The translations under genes were made by a program, and so were the position numbers. The notes under the pieces were generated by a model that was not told where the DNA came from, ran no database searches, and saw only the letters and a list, made by a program, of their open reading frames with translations. Positions 26,513 through 34,450 of a DNA stretch of 64,000 bases are shown one piece after another (position 1 is the first letter of the stretch; the number at the start of each line of letters is the position of its first letter). Origin of the DNA: Spirosoma pollinicola (lineage in GTDB: Bacteria; Bacteroidota; Bacteroidia; Cytophagales; Spirosomataceae); contig NZ_CP025096.1 in assembly GCF_002831565.1 (NCBI RefSeq), positions 2,333,027 through 2,397,026 on the forward strand. The letters run 5' to 3'.

Positions 26513-28069
26513 TTATCTCACTATCCGTTCAAACCAGAGATCATCGTAGGTGTGACTCCCTGGGGAGGTTAGAGCTTGAAGTACAAAGCTGCTCTTTACT
26601 TCCCTTGAGGAAGAACCGAAGCGAATCAGCACGCCATCGTCTAACTCGGGATTCTGCCACTTCACCACAAACTGAGCATCCCCAAACCAATCCATACGGC
26701 CTCGCAACTGGGGCGAGCGTTCGGTGGCAAACCATAATTGATCATGGCGTAAACTAATCCTTACCTTGCCCAACCACTGATCCTGGTAAATGCCTACATA
26801 GGAAGCCAAATCAGCGCTCGATAAAGGCGCTTGCCGGGCTAGTTGCCGCTGAATCGAGTCGAGCACGGTCTGCCTCGCTCGGCGTCCAAATTGCTCTCGT
26901 TGATCCAATTGAGCCGTTCGATCTTGGCCCGCTATACCCACATAACTATCGACGATCTGATCCGTGATGGCACTAGCCGCCCCACTGTCTGAGTTCGTCA
27001 GCACCAGCACCCCCAAGCCTAGTTCGGGCAACAGGGTTACCGCCGAGACCATGCCCACATCCTGACCCGAATGCGCAATCTCCTTATAGCCTTTCACATC
27101 ACTCAGAAACCACCCCAGCCCGTAAGCGGCAAAATGGGTTTGATATGATCCTGGCTGGCCAACCGGGATGATCGTCTGAGGGGCCACCAGCTCAGCCATC
27201 AGCGACTCACTCAGCAAGTGTTTGCTCAGAGAAGGGCCATACCGACCCCGGTTCAGAAAGAGGAGCATCCATTGACTCATTTCCTCGGCGCTGGAATAAA
27301 TACCCCCGGCTGCATCATTTTTAGTCGAGCCATAGCGAGTAACCACCCGAACCGAGTCATTAATTCGTTTGTGGGCATCAATCAGATTAGGATTCGTCTG
27401 ACAGTCTTGGAACGAGGCGGCACTACGGGTCATTCCTAAGGGGTAAAGGATACGTTGCTCGACGAAGGCTTCCCAGCTCATCCCACTGACCTTCGCCACG
27501 ATAGCGCCTGCGACCAAATACCCGTTGTTGGTATAAGCAAACTGGCTGCGCAAGGAGGCAGTCGGCTTAATGAAGCGTTGATTGAACAAAATCTGCTCGA
27601 GGGTAAAACTGGTTGAATCGGGATCGTGCATCAAATCGCCAGTGGTCGAGGGCAATCCGCTACGATGGCTTAACAGATCCCGAATTGTGAGGAGTTGAGT
27701 AGCTAAGGGGTCATAAAGCCGGAAATCAGGCAGATAGGTAGTTACTAAATCGTCCCAGTGGAGTTTACCTTCCTCTACCAGTAAGCCAACGGCGGCGGCG
27801 GTGAATGCTTTACTATTGGAGGCGATACCAAACAAGGTTTGGGGCGTAACGGCTTGTTTGGTGCGTAGCGAACGCAGGCCATAGCCTTTGTTGAGGATGA
27901 GTTGACCATCCTTGATGATGGTAATGGCGATGCCGGGAATGTGAAACAAGGCTCGGTTGTGCTGCACTAACTGATCTACTTGCCGGGCCGTCATGGGCTG
28001 AGTCAGGGCCTTGCGGGCTGGGTTGAGGAGTAGAGAAGCCACCAGCACAACGGTCCGTATATGGTTCAT
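26513..28069 (-). CDS. Exported serine hydrolase, class C beta-lactamase family, 518 aa
   Basis: The N-terminal signal region (MNHIRTVVLVASLLLNPARKALTQ) precedes the catalytic domain with S84-N-S-K87, a YTNNGY motif (Tyr-x-Asn) and HSGQDVGM as the third motif. A C-terminal beta domain (about 410-518) follows. It is the second such enzyme in the window and only distantly similar to the one at 23306. It probably acts on peptidoglycan peptides or esters in the periplasm. Confidence 0.9.
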   Translation of the reverse strand: MNHIRTVVLVASLLLNPARKALTQPMTARQVDQLVQHNRALFHIPGIAITIIKDGQLILNKGYGLRSLRTKQAVTPQTLFGIASNSKAFTAAAVGLLVEEGKLHWDDLVTTYLPDFRLYDPLATQLLTIRDLLSHRSGLPSTTGDLMHDPDSTSFTLEQILFNQRFIKPTASLRSQFAYTNNGYLVAGAIVAKVSGMSWEAFVEQRILYPLGMTRSAASFQDCQTNPNLIDAHKRINDSVRVVTRYGSTKNDAAGGIYSSAEEMSQWMLLFLNRGRYGPSLSKHLLSESLMAELVAPQTIIPVGQPGSYQTHFAAYGLGWFLSDVKGYKEIAHSGQDVGMVSAVTLLPELGLGVLVLTNSDSGAASAITDQIVDSYVGIAGQDRTAQLDQREQFGRRARQTVLDSIQRQLARQAPLSSADLASYVGIYQDQWLGKVRISLRHDQLWFATERSPQLRGRMDWFGDAQFVVKWQNPELDDGVLIRFGSSSREVKSSFVLQALTSPGSHTYDDLWFERIVR

Positions 28070-28466
28070 TCTATTCGATCATCTAGGTTCCATGAACGTG
28101 GGACTTGTGGCCACACATTTAGGTAAATAACCGCTTTCCCGTCAGCTAATCTACTAAAAGTGAGCATTCTTACAAAAATGCTCCCAAGTGGGACGATGAA
28201 CCTTTGCTGTGGTGCCTCATCATACGGGCGTTTAATTGGACGATTAATTAGTTATAACTACCCAAGCGGACGGTCGTCCGTTGCAGTCAGCTATCAATCA
28301 GAGCGCCGAAGCGTTAGAACTATAAAAAATTGCGGTGCGGTATGATTCTGAAACGCCAGTTCGATTAAATAGGCTATGGTTGACTTTTCATCTCGCTAAC
28401 GTTTTTGACTACAACAAAAGCAGATTTAGATACAGTGGCCATACGGAAACAGCAGAACTTTGCCGT
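28070..28466. other. Divergent gap with a dispersed-repeat copy
   Basis: TCTTACAAAAATGCTCCCAAGTGGGACG lies at 28168-28195, with the tail GGGCGTTTAATTGGACGATTAATTAG. The open frame 28335-28466 ahead of the SDR start lacks SDR-like sequence, so I treat it as non-coding. Confidence 0.6.
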
Positions 28467-29339
28467 ATGAAATCGACACAGAAAATTAACATACCTACTA
28501 AAGATAAGGTATTCTTAATTACCGGCGGCACCTCTGGGGTGGGGCAAGCCATTGCCACGGGCGTGGCGGCCAGCGGAGCCAAAGTACTGATCATCAGCCG
28601 AACAGAGGAAAGTGGCCAGCAGGGAGTGCGCCACATCGCAGAGGCTACCGGTAATGACAAGGCGGAATTTTTAGTAGCCGACCTTTCCCTACTGTCCTCC
28701 ATCCGTAGTGCCAGTGAAGAATTTAAGCGTCGTTACGATAACTTGCACGTTCTGGTAAATGCGGCCGGTGCACTCTACTTTGACCAGCAATTTACCGTGG
28801 AAGGTAATGAAATGACCTTCGCCGTCAATTACCTCAGCCATTTTTACCTGACCAACCAGCTCCTGGATGTGCTCAAAGCCAGCGCCCCAGCACGCGTCGT
28901 GACGGTGGGGGTGCGACCCGCCTTTCTCAAAAATCCTACCCTCAATTTACAAGACCTGCAACTGACCCAAGACTTTAGTGGACTGAAAGCGACCTCGCAG
29001 GCTACGATTGCCCGGCACTACTTTGTGTTCACTCTGGCCAGACGGCTGGCCGGAACGGGCGTGTCTTCCGTCGCGTTCTACCCTAGTCTGGTCAAGTCCC
29101 GGTTGGCGAAGAATGCACCTTGGTGGTTGAAAGTCGTCACGGGCCTTATGGAGCCGTGGGCGAAGGCTACCTGTGATATTGGCGTCTATCTAGCGACCGC
29201 CCCGGAGGTGGCCCAGGAAACCGGCGTATTTTTCGACGACAACAAGCAACTCGTTCCGTTGCATACCCAATATGACCCAGCAATTGGAGAAAAATTGTGG
29301 CACCTCAGCGAACAGCTGACGGGCATAGCTGTGAGCTAG
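28467..29339 (+). CDS. Short-chain dehydrogenase/reductase lacking catalytic residues, 290 aa
   Basis: It has a Rossmann fold with an intact cofactor site (T19-G-G-T-S-G-V-G26), NAAG near 98 and the structural Asn at N121 (NYLSHF). The family active site is Ser, then Tyr-x3-Lys. Here the Ser region reads VVTVGVRPAF and the YxxSK region reads ATSQATIAR, so Tyr becomes Thr176, Lys becomes Thr180 and Ser is Gly/Val. The following FTLARRLAGTGV shows that this alignment is right. It is probably a non-catalytic, NAD(P)-binding SDR. It is followed by an AraC regulator on the same strand. The start is set at MKSTQ. Confidence 0.85.
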   Translation: MKSTQKINIPTKDKVFLITGGTSGVGQAIATGVAASGAKVLIISRTEESGQQGVRHIAEATGNDKAEFLVADLSLLSSIRSASEEFKRRYDNLHVLVNAAGALYFDQQFTVEGNEMTFAVNYLSHFYLTNQLLDVLKASAPARVVTVGVRPAFLKNPTLNLQDLQLTQDFSGLKATSQATIARHYFVFTLARRLAGTGVSSVAFYPSLVKSRLAKNAPWWLKVVTGLMEPWAKATCDIGVYLATAPEVAQETGVFFDDNKQLVPLHTQYDPAIGEKLWHLSEQLTGIAVS

Positions 29340-29435
29340 TTTCGGGCTTGGGCTATACACAGTTGATTACCTAGCTACAATGCATAAAACAAGTTCCTTG
29401 TTTGCCACTGTTAATACTACTAAGTCGATATACCT

Positions 29436-30353
29436 ATGCCGCCTTATCACCTAAAAACCATCAGCGCCTTGCATCAGCTTCGAGGGTTTCCCAAGCCAGC
29501 GCATCCCTTAATTAGCATCATTGATGTGGGCGCCATCAAACATCTACCCACTTTGGACTCAACAATGCTGGTCGCTGATTTCTACATGATTGCGCTGAAA
29601 CGAAATTTTCACGACCACGTGAAAGCGAAGTACGGGCAGCAAGCCTATGATTTTAACGAGGGAACCATGGCCTTCGTCGCGCCAGGCCAAGTCTTTAACT
29701 TGGAAATTGATATGAGCCAAGTCATGAACGTGTCGGGATGGGTATTGCTAATCCACCCCGATTTCCTGTGGAATACACCGCTAGCAACCAAAATCAAGCA
29801 GTACGAGTATTTCAGTTATTCAACTGCCGAAGCGCTGCATCTTTCGGAAAAAGAAGAACGTACCTTAGACAGCGTTATCCAACTAATTACGCAAGAATAC
29901 CAAGCCAATCTTGACGCCTTCAGCCAGGATCTTATCCTGGCGCAGGTCGAGACGTTGCTTACGTTCGCGGAACGGTATTATCAGCGCCAGTTTTTGACCC
30001 GAAAAAAAGTAAATCACCAACTGTTAAGTCGTATGGAGACGCTGCTGACCGCCTATTTTGATCGGGAGGATTTGTCAACCACCGGCTTACCTAGTGTTCA
30101 GTACGTGGCGGAGGCTTTGCACGTATCGCCCACCTATCTAAGTACCTTATTGAAGGTATTAACGGGCCGAAGTACGCAACACTATATTCATGACAAATTG
30201 CTGGAGAAAGCAAAGTTAAAATTATCGACGACCAGCTTATCGGTCAGTGAAATTGCCTACGCCTTAGGCTTCGAACATCCCCAATCGTTTAGTAAGCTGT
30301 TCAAAACAAAAACGAGCCAGTCACCCCTGGAATTTAGAGCGTCCTTTAATTAA
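29436..30353 (+). CDS. AraC-family transcriptional regulator, 305 aa
   Basis: The N-terminal 200 residues are a sensing domain (no signal peptide). The C-terminus has two helix-turn-helix motifs typical of AraC/XylS: VAEALHVSPTYLSTLLKVLT and SVSEIAYALGFEHPQSFSKL, then FKTKTSQSPLEFR. It lies 96 bases after the SDR gene on the same strand and may control it. Pairing of AraC regulators with an SDR is common in Bacteroidota. Confidence 0.9.
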   Translation: MPPYHLKTISALHQLRGFPKPAHPLISIIDVGAIKHLPTLDSTMLVADFYMIALKRNFHDHVKAKYGQQAYDFNEGTMAFVAPGQVFNLEIDMSQVMNVSGWVLLIHPDFLWNTPLATKIKQYEYFSYSTAEALHLSEKEERTLDSVIQLITQEYQANLDAFSQDLILAQVETLLTFAERYYQRQFLTRKKVNHQLLSRMETLLTAYFDREDLSTTGLPSVQYVAEALHVSPTYLSTLLKVLTGRSTQHYIHDKLLEKAKLKLSTTSLSVSEIAYALGFEHPQSFSKLFKTKTSQSPLEFRASFN

Positions 30354-30422
30354 GTTGTGTCGATTACAACATTAACTGGCACGGTCAAGCACTCATTTGA
30401 CCTAGTAATTGATGATTATATA

Positions 30423-30470
30423 ATCTCAACAAACCCTCCCGTATGAGACAGGAAGATTGACCTGTCCATA
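30423..30470 (+). repeat. Dispersed intergenic repeat copy
   Basis: ATCTCAACAAACCCTCCCG-TATGAGACAGG, about 70 bases after the AraC gene and before the end of a minus-strand gene. It keeps the plus orientation although it sits between convergent genes. Confidence 0.65.
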
Positions 30471-30526
30471 ATCCGACTCACTTACCAGTAGTAGTTGGAC
30501 GTTGTAGTATTCTATTCTATAACCAC

Positions 30527-31243
30527 TTACTTGGTAGGTAGCGAACGATCTCTCTTTTTCCTAGCCTGAACCAATATTTCTTTTCCAAAAGATGATTGTT
30601 GCCAAGTCGGGGTAAGCGTGTTAAACATCTCCATGTAATCAGCACCAGTAAGGTAGTCTCCAAGTGTACACAGCGTAGGTAAGGCGGCCCCCGCTGCTGT
30701 ATTAGGCTGACGTTTTACATACGTTTTGAGTAGATCAATCCTGGCTAGTTGCAGTTCTTCGATTAATTTTCCTAAAACGTTGGCGTTAGCGGTGTCTTTC
30801 TTCGCCGTCAAAGACGCGTACACTTGCTTGATTCTGTATCGCTGATAACCTATTTTCTGGTCTTCTTTATACCAATCTTTCCAATACTGGTCAATGTCTG
30901 AACCGCTCACCTTCACGCTATCGTACTCCGGTTTGCTCCCCTTGACATAAACCGTCCGATTATCTAAGAGAATATCAGCCAATTTATTGGCCATACGGCC
31001 ACGTCCTGCGTGTAGATACATGTGAGCAGGCTCGGCAAGAATGCCTTTAAAGGTAAATTGGTCGTTTTTAACGGTGGCTGAATCAATAGTTTTGCGCTTG
31101 CCTCCATCAATTAAGTACATCTTTGTTCCTACTGGCAAGCCAGTTACCTCACCTATAACTTGGTACCCATTAGTACCCTGCCCATGGCAATACATAGACA
31201 CGATCGCCATATTAATCTGTAAAAGTCGTTTGATAAGGTTCAT
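30527..31243 (-). CDS. DUF4369-domain secreted protein without thioredoxin domain, 238 aa
   Basis: The signal peptide (MNLIKRLLQINMAIVSMYCHG) leads into a DUF4369 region (YQVIGEVTGLPVGTKMYLID ... KNDQFTFKG), which in Bacteroidota normally stands before a TlpA thioredoxin domain. This protein ends just after the helical linker (SSFGKEILVQARKKRDRSL), where the thioredoxin domain would start. No frame downstream continues it. It is either a natural domain-only protein or an old truncation. Confidence 0.8.
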   Translation of the reverse strand: MNLIKRLLQINMAIVSMYCHGQGTNGYQVIGEVTGLPVGTKMYLIDGGKRKTIDSATVKNDQFTFKGILAEPAHMYLHAGRGRMANKLADILLDNRTVYVKGSKPEYDSVKVSGSDIDQYWKDWYKEDQKIGYQRYRIKQVYASLTAKKDTANANVLGKLIEELQLARIDLLKTYVKRQPNTAAGAALPTLCTLGDYLTGADYMEMFNTLTPTWQQSSFGKEILVQARKKRDRSLPTK

Positions 31244-31353
31244 GACTGGTTTAGGCGTTGAAAAGTCTTACTCTATTAAGATAAGAAGCAACGAAATAAC
31301 GGTTGGTGACGGTAGCCAAAATGTACCATAGGAACGCTACAATCAGCGATCGA

Positions 31354-31860
31354 CTAAAAGCTTAGCTTGTAGAGCCAATAGCGTTTATCATATATGGGGG
31401 CCAACTCTTTCTCCTGTTTGAATCCTAGCTTTTCATACATCTTCCGAGCGTCATTCATAAATTCGCTGGTGTGCAGGGCAACCCCTATTTCACCCGTGAT
31501 TTGCGCATAATGGATACAATGTTCCGTCAATCTTCGACCAATACCCAAACCTCTATAATCGGGGTCTACTCCAAGTAAACGGATATAACTCCAATCGGCG
31601 GGAAAGATAGTAGTCGGATTCCCGCTAGGCATTAAGAAGATGACCCCCGCTAATTGATTACCGATTTCACAAACAAAGGCAGCGGCTTTGTCCAGTAACT
31701 CGACAAACAAGTGCTCCTGGGCTAGATTGGTTTCCATCTTTGTCCAATCAGCAGGCGCTAGAACCGCTTTATAATCGTGATAAGCACGTAACGTCAACCG
31801 AACGATATTGGGCGCGTCAGCAGGGTTTGCCCGACGGTACATCAAGGGATGATTGAGCAT
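31354..31860 (-). CDS. GNAT-family N-acetyltransferase, 168 aa
   Basis: It shows the GNAT core: YRRANPADAPNIVRLTLRAY at the N-terminus, the acetyl-CoA loop LLGVDPDYRGLGIGRRL (Q/RxxGxG/A) near residue 99, and a final helix with MYEKLGFKQE. It would transfer an acetyl group from acetyl-CoA to an amine on an unknown small molecule or protein. The start (MLNHPLMYRR) could also be the Met six residues further on. It is a single gene. Confidence 0.9.
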   Translation of the reverse strand: MLNHPLMYRRANPADAPNIVRLTLRAYHDYKAVLAPADWTKMETNLAQEHLFVELLDKAAAFVCEIGNQLAGVIFLMPSGNPTTIFPADWSYIRLLGVDPDYRGLGIGRRLTEHCIHYAQITGEIGVALHTSEFMNDARKMYEKLGFKQEKELAPIYDKRYWLYKLSF

Positions 31861-32041
31861 CTTAAGGGTTGTATAAGCACAAGTATATTACCCAATATAC
31901 GAAAGTAAGGGCTATGTGCTCGTACATTATCATCTCTTTAAATGCTGGATTAATAAGGATAAGTGCTAGTAGATATTTTTGTATAGGTATGCAACCAACT
32001 GATTACTTGCTGCATCTCCTCAAAAAACAATAATAAAGACC

Positions 32042-32476
32042 ATGACTAGCCAATCAAATCTATCCTTATCAGTACTCCTTTGCGTTACACTTTTGGCTGC
32101 TGTTAGTTCAAGTTCACTTGCTCAAAGTGGACTTAATGGGGGTAAACCCATCATTACCTATAATACGTATGGCCCTTTACCTACCATTAAAACACAGACT
32201 CCGCCTTCATTTCCAGGCGGAGAAGATAAGCTAAATGCATTTGTTCTCTGGCAAATTGAGGAAGCGGAAACGTCTTTAAAACTTGGTCGAAAAACTTGGT
32301 TGACAGCTACCCTTGATGGAACAGGTAAAGTTACCGAATTAGTCCCGACATATGATTCTGATCCAACATTGAAAAAAGAGGTGGCAGAAGTGGTAACCTC
32401 GATGCCACGTTGGAATCCAGGTACGATTAATGGCAAAGGGGTAGAGACAAAGTTCCAATTCCTACTTCGGCGATAA
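32042..32476 (+). CDS. Secreted TonB C-terminal-like protein, 144 aa
   Basis: A signal peptide (cleavage near ...SSSLAQS) precedes a domain with PPSFPGGEDKLNAFVLWQIE and a late RWNPGTINGKGVETKF, the pattern of TonB C-terminal domains in Bacteroidota. It lacks the transmembrane anchor and Pro-rich arm of a real TonB, so it is more likely a free periplasmic domain than an energy transducer. Its partner is unknown. A dispersed-repeat copy follows at 32503. Confidence 0.8.
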   Translation: MTSQSNLSLSVLLCVTLLAAVSSSSLAQSGLNGGKPIITYNTYGPLPTIKTQTPPSFPGGEDKLNAFVLWQIEEAETSLKLGRKTWLTATLDGTGKVTELVPTYDSDPTLKKEVAEVVTSMPRWNPGTINGKGVETKFQFLLRR

Positions 32477-32891
32477 TCCGAATTAGTTTCTCCTATTGCA
32501 TATTCTCAATAAATGCTCCCATTTGAGACGAAGGAGCGTTTATATATCTGCTTTAAGAAACGGGTATTGGTAATGGCTGAATTGTGTTGGTGCGCCAACT
32601 TATCAATTGGGGTTTTGCAATTGGCTATATAACCATCAACTATTGATTACAAAACTCTTACTCTCTAATGTTGTTGATTCCTTTCCATGACTAATTAACA
32701 TCAGCACAGTTCAACCACTACCCAAAATCCTATTCAAATGAAATTCCCTTCATATTTCATGCCTATTTGGCCGAGTTGTTTGCTTTCAATCGACCCAGCT
32801 GTTTTTACAAGCGATCCGTCTTCACGGTTTGTCCAGTCATTCAGGGGGTTAAGACAATGATGATCCGTAGGCCGAAAATAAGGCCGATAGG
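32477..32891. other. Intergenic region with a well-kept dispersed-repeat copy
   Basis: The copy at 32503-32560 reads TTCTCAATAAATGCTCCCATT-TGAGACGAAGGAG with the tail TATATCTGCTTTAAG. Apart from this I see no gene; the short frames around 32767-32949 are not convincing. Confidence 0.55.
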
Positions 32892-33347
32892 GTGTCTGAA
32901 CAAGATGAGAAATCTTTTTGGCAACGGCTATTTAACGAAAGAACAGTAGTGACACCAGCTGATAAGGAAGATTTAAGAAAGGTAGGACGTTTATTAGGTC
33001 GGATGGGTCTATTGCTGTGCGTTAATGTGTTTGCCTGTTATTTTGTTCCTTTCTTTCTCGCGTATGCTCATGAGTACTTAAATGGGTTCTTTATTCCGGA
33101 CTCTTTGCGCTGGGAAAATGAGCATATTCGAAAAGAGCTGACTCAATTTTACCAAGTATCTGGCTTTGTTATTTTGGTCGAATGGCTTGGTTGGCTGTAT
33201 GTGCTTTATCGATATAACAGGTGGTACAGTTCTTTTCTTCCTTATCCTCAATCGTTGGCCACCACTTTATTAGCCACATTCATAACCGGCGTTTTGATAA
33301 CGGCTTCTAGCTTAAAGTGGTTTGGCTACTTCTTTCAACACCTTTAA
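32892..33347 (+). CDS. Integral membrane protein of unknown function, 151 aa
   Basis: Three membrane helices are visible (about residues 38-59, 92-111 and 125-144), after a charged 35-residue N-terminal tail and with a polar loop between the first two. There is no signal peptide and no known domain. I place the start at the GTG at 32892 because the frame has no ATG before the first helix that fits. It is monocistronic. Confidence 0.6.
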   Translation: MSEQDEKSFWQRLFNERTVVTPADKEDLRKVGRLLGRMGLLLCVNVFACYFVPFFLAYAHEYLNGFFIPDSLRWENEHIRKELTQFYQVSGFVILVEWLGWLYVLYRYNRWYSSFLPYPQSLATTLLATFITGVLITASSLKWFGYFFQHL

Positions 33348-33370
33348 TGGACGTATGCGACTAACTAGAA

Positions 33371-33420
33371 TTTACAGTTATTAAAAAATAATCGTCTCAA
33401 AATACGCTCGTTCTAAGTAA
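33371..33420 (+). repeat. Dispersed intergenic repeat copy, decayed right arm
   Basis: ATTAAAAAATAATCGTCTCAAAATACGCTCG... resembles the copy at 9564 (same ACGCTCG core and ...TAAG tail), so these two form a sub-type. Confidence 0.55.
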
Positions 33421-33478
33421 GAACATACAAAAACTGATAAGGCCGCTAAAACCGTTTATAGCGCTCCATTTAAAGTCT

Positions 33479-33862
33479 CTATTGGAGTGCAATGCATTCA
33501 ACCGAAATTAAAATACCAGCTGGAAAAGGCATCACCTGAGGGGTACTACGTGCAGGGGGATTAGCAGGAAAAAACTCAGTGTACACTTTATTGATAACAC
33601 TAAAGTCATTACCGGCCACCATAAAGATGGTGGTCTTCACCACTTTGCTTAAGTCGCTTCCCGCTTCTTCTAAAATGATTTTGATATTTTGAAAACATTG
33701 TCGGGTTTGCTGTTCAAAATCATCACTAATGACTTGGCCGGAGCTAAGATCAAAACCAGGCGTTCCAGATAAAAAAATAAAGTTGTCAGCAACAACTGCT
33801 TGGGGAAACACGTGGCTCATCCGTGGAGCTTTAGGGGTGTTAAAATTTCGCCTTTCTGCCAT
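33479..33862 (-). CDS. ridA: RidA/YjgF-family protein, 127 aa
   Basis: The family length and signature are complete: the N-terminal FPQAVVADNFIFLSG, the conserved Arg in PPARSTPQV near residue 106, and the late ISVECIA with the Glu. RidA hydrolyses reactive enamines and imines made by PLP-dependent enzymes; members of the wider family can have other substrates. There is no signal peptide. It is a single gene, convergent with the membrane protein. Confidence 0.92.
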   Translation of the reverse strand: MAERRNFNTPKAPRMSHVFPQAVVADNFIFLSGTPGFDLSSGQVISDDFEQQTRQCFQNIKIILEEAGSDLSKVVKTTIFMVAGNDFSVINKVYTEFFPANPPARSTPQVMPFPAGILISVECIALQ

Positions 33863-34049
33863 GTTTTTTTGTCATTTGGCCACCGAGGTTACCGCTAACC
33901 CGCTGATTGATACAGTTTGCATATAAAAATAGGCGACGTCTACTTTCTACTATCTGTACTGAGGGAAACTAATAAATGTCGTTTTGGTGCTTTAAGAAGT
34001 AAAGTACGAAGAGGAAATTAGTCTGTTAATAAGCAAACAGTCTTTACCT

Positions 34050-34145
34050 GAATCTTATTTAACCCTCCTATATGAGACGAACGAGTCTTCATCTATCTGC
34101 TTCTTAAATGGGGCGTTTCAAGAGGCAGTTAATTAAGTGATGTTT
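34050..34145 (+). repeat. Dispersed intergenic repeat, most complete copy
   Basis: ATCTTATTTAACCCTCCTATA-TGAGACGAACGAG is followed by the whole tail TCTTCATCTATCTGCTTC... GGGGCGTTTCAAGAG... TTAATTAAG. It is the last copy in the window. No gene is otherwise supported in 33863-34208. Confidence 0.7.
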
Positions 34146-34208
34146 TAAACGCCAGCAGGAAGTGCGACAGGTTAAATCGTTTTTACCACAAGCAAAATTG
34201 CTTACTTA

Positions 34209-34397
34209 TTAAGGCTCACTAGCCCGAATTTCAGCCAGGTTTTTTCTAAGCGCTAACAGTCCGCTTGTACGATTTAAAATCGCAACGGCGTATCGGCGAT
34301 AATTTTCGTAGTGCGTTGTTGTGTCCCGTTTCCACCTAAAATCATTAGTAGCATCTGATACACATACCTTTCTAATAAACGGATTCATTCCAACCAA
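34209..34397 (-). CDS. Possible small hypothetical protein, 62 aa
   Basis: An open frame of 62 codons, divergent from the thioredoxin-fold gene. The sequence is basic and helical in its second half (YRRYAVAILNRTSGLLALRKN). I recognise no family, and it could be a chance frame. Confidence 0.25.
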   Translation of the reverse strand: MVGMNPFIRKVCVSDATNDFRWKRDTTTHYENYRRYAVAILNRTSGLLALRKNLAEIRASEP

Positions 34398-34450
34398 TGG
34401 GAGTAGAGTTGGGTCTTCCTGTTCAATTCGTAAAGTATTTAGTTATAACG

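Noticed and set aside
23306..28069. Calling the two class C-like serine hydrolases antibiotic resistance genes
   Set aside because: Their third motifs are HGG and HSG rather than KTG, and C-terminal beta domains are attached. The family contains many peptidases and esterases, so resistance cannot be claimed.
28335..28466. N-terminal extension of the SDR frame
   Set aside because: It has no SDR-like sequence. The normal N-terminus begins at MKSTQ, a few residues before the cofactor-binding strand.
32767..32949. 60-aa plus-strand frame upstream of the membrane protein
   Set aside because: It overlaps the start of the better-supported membrane protein in another frame and shows no protein-like pattern.
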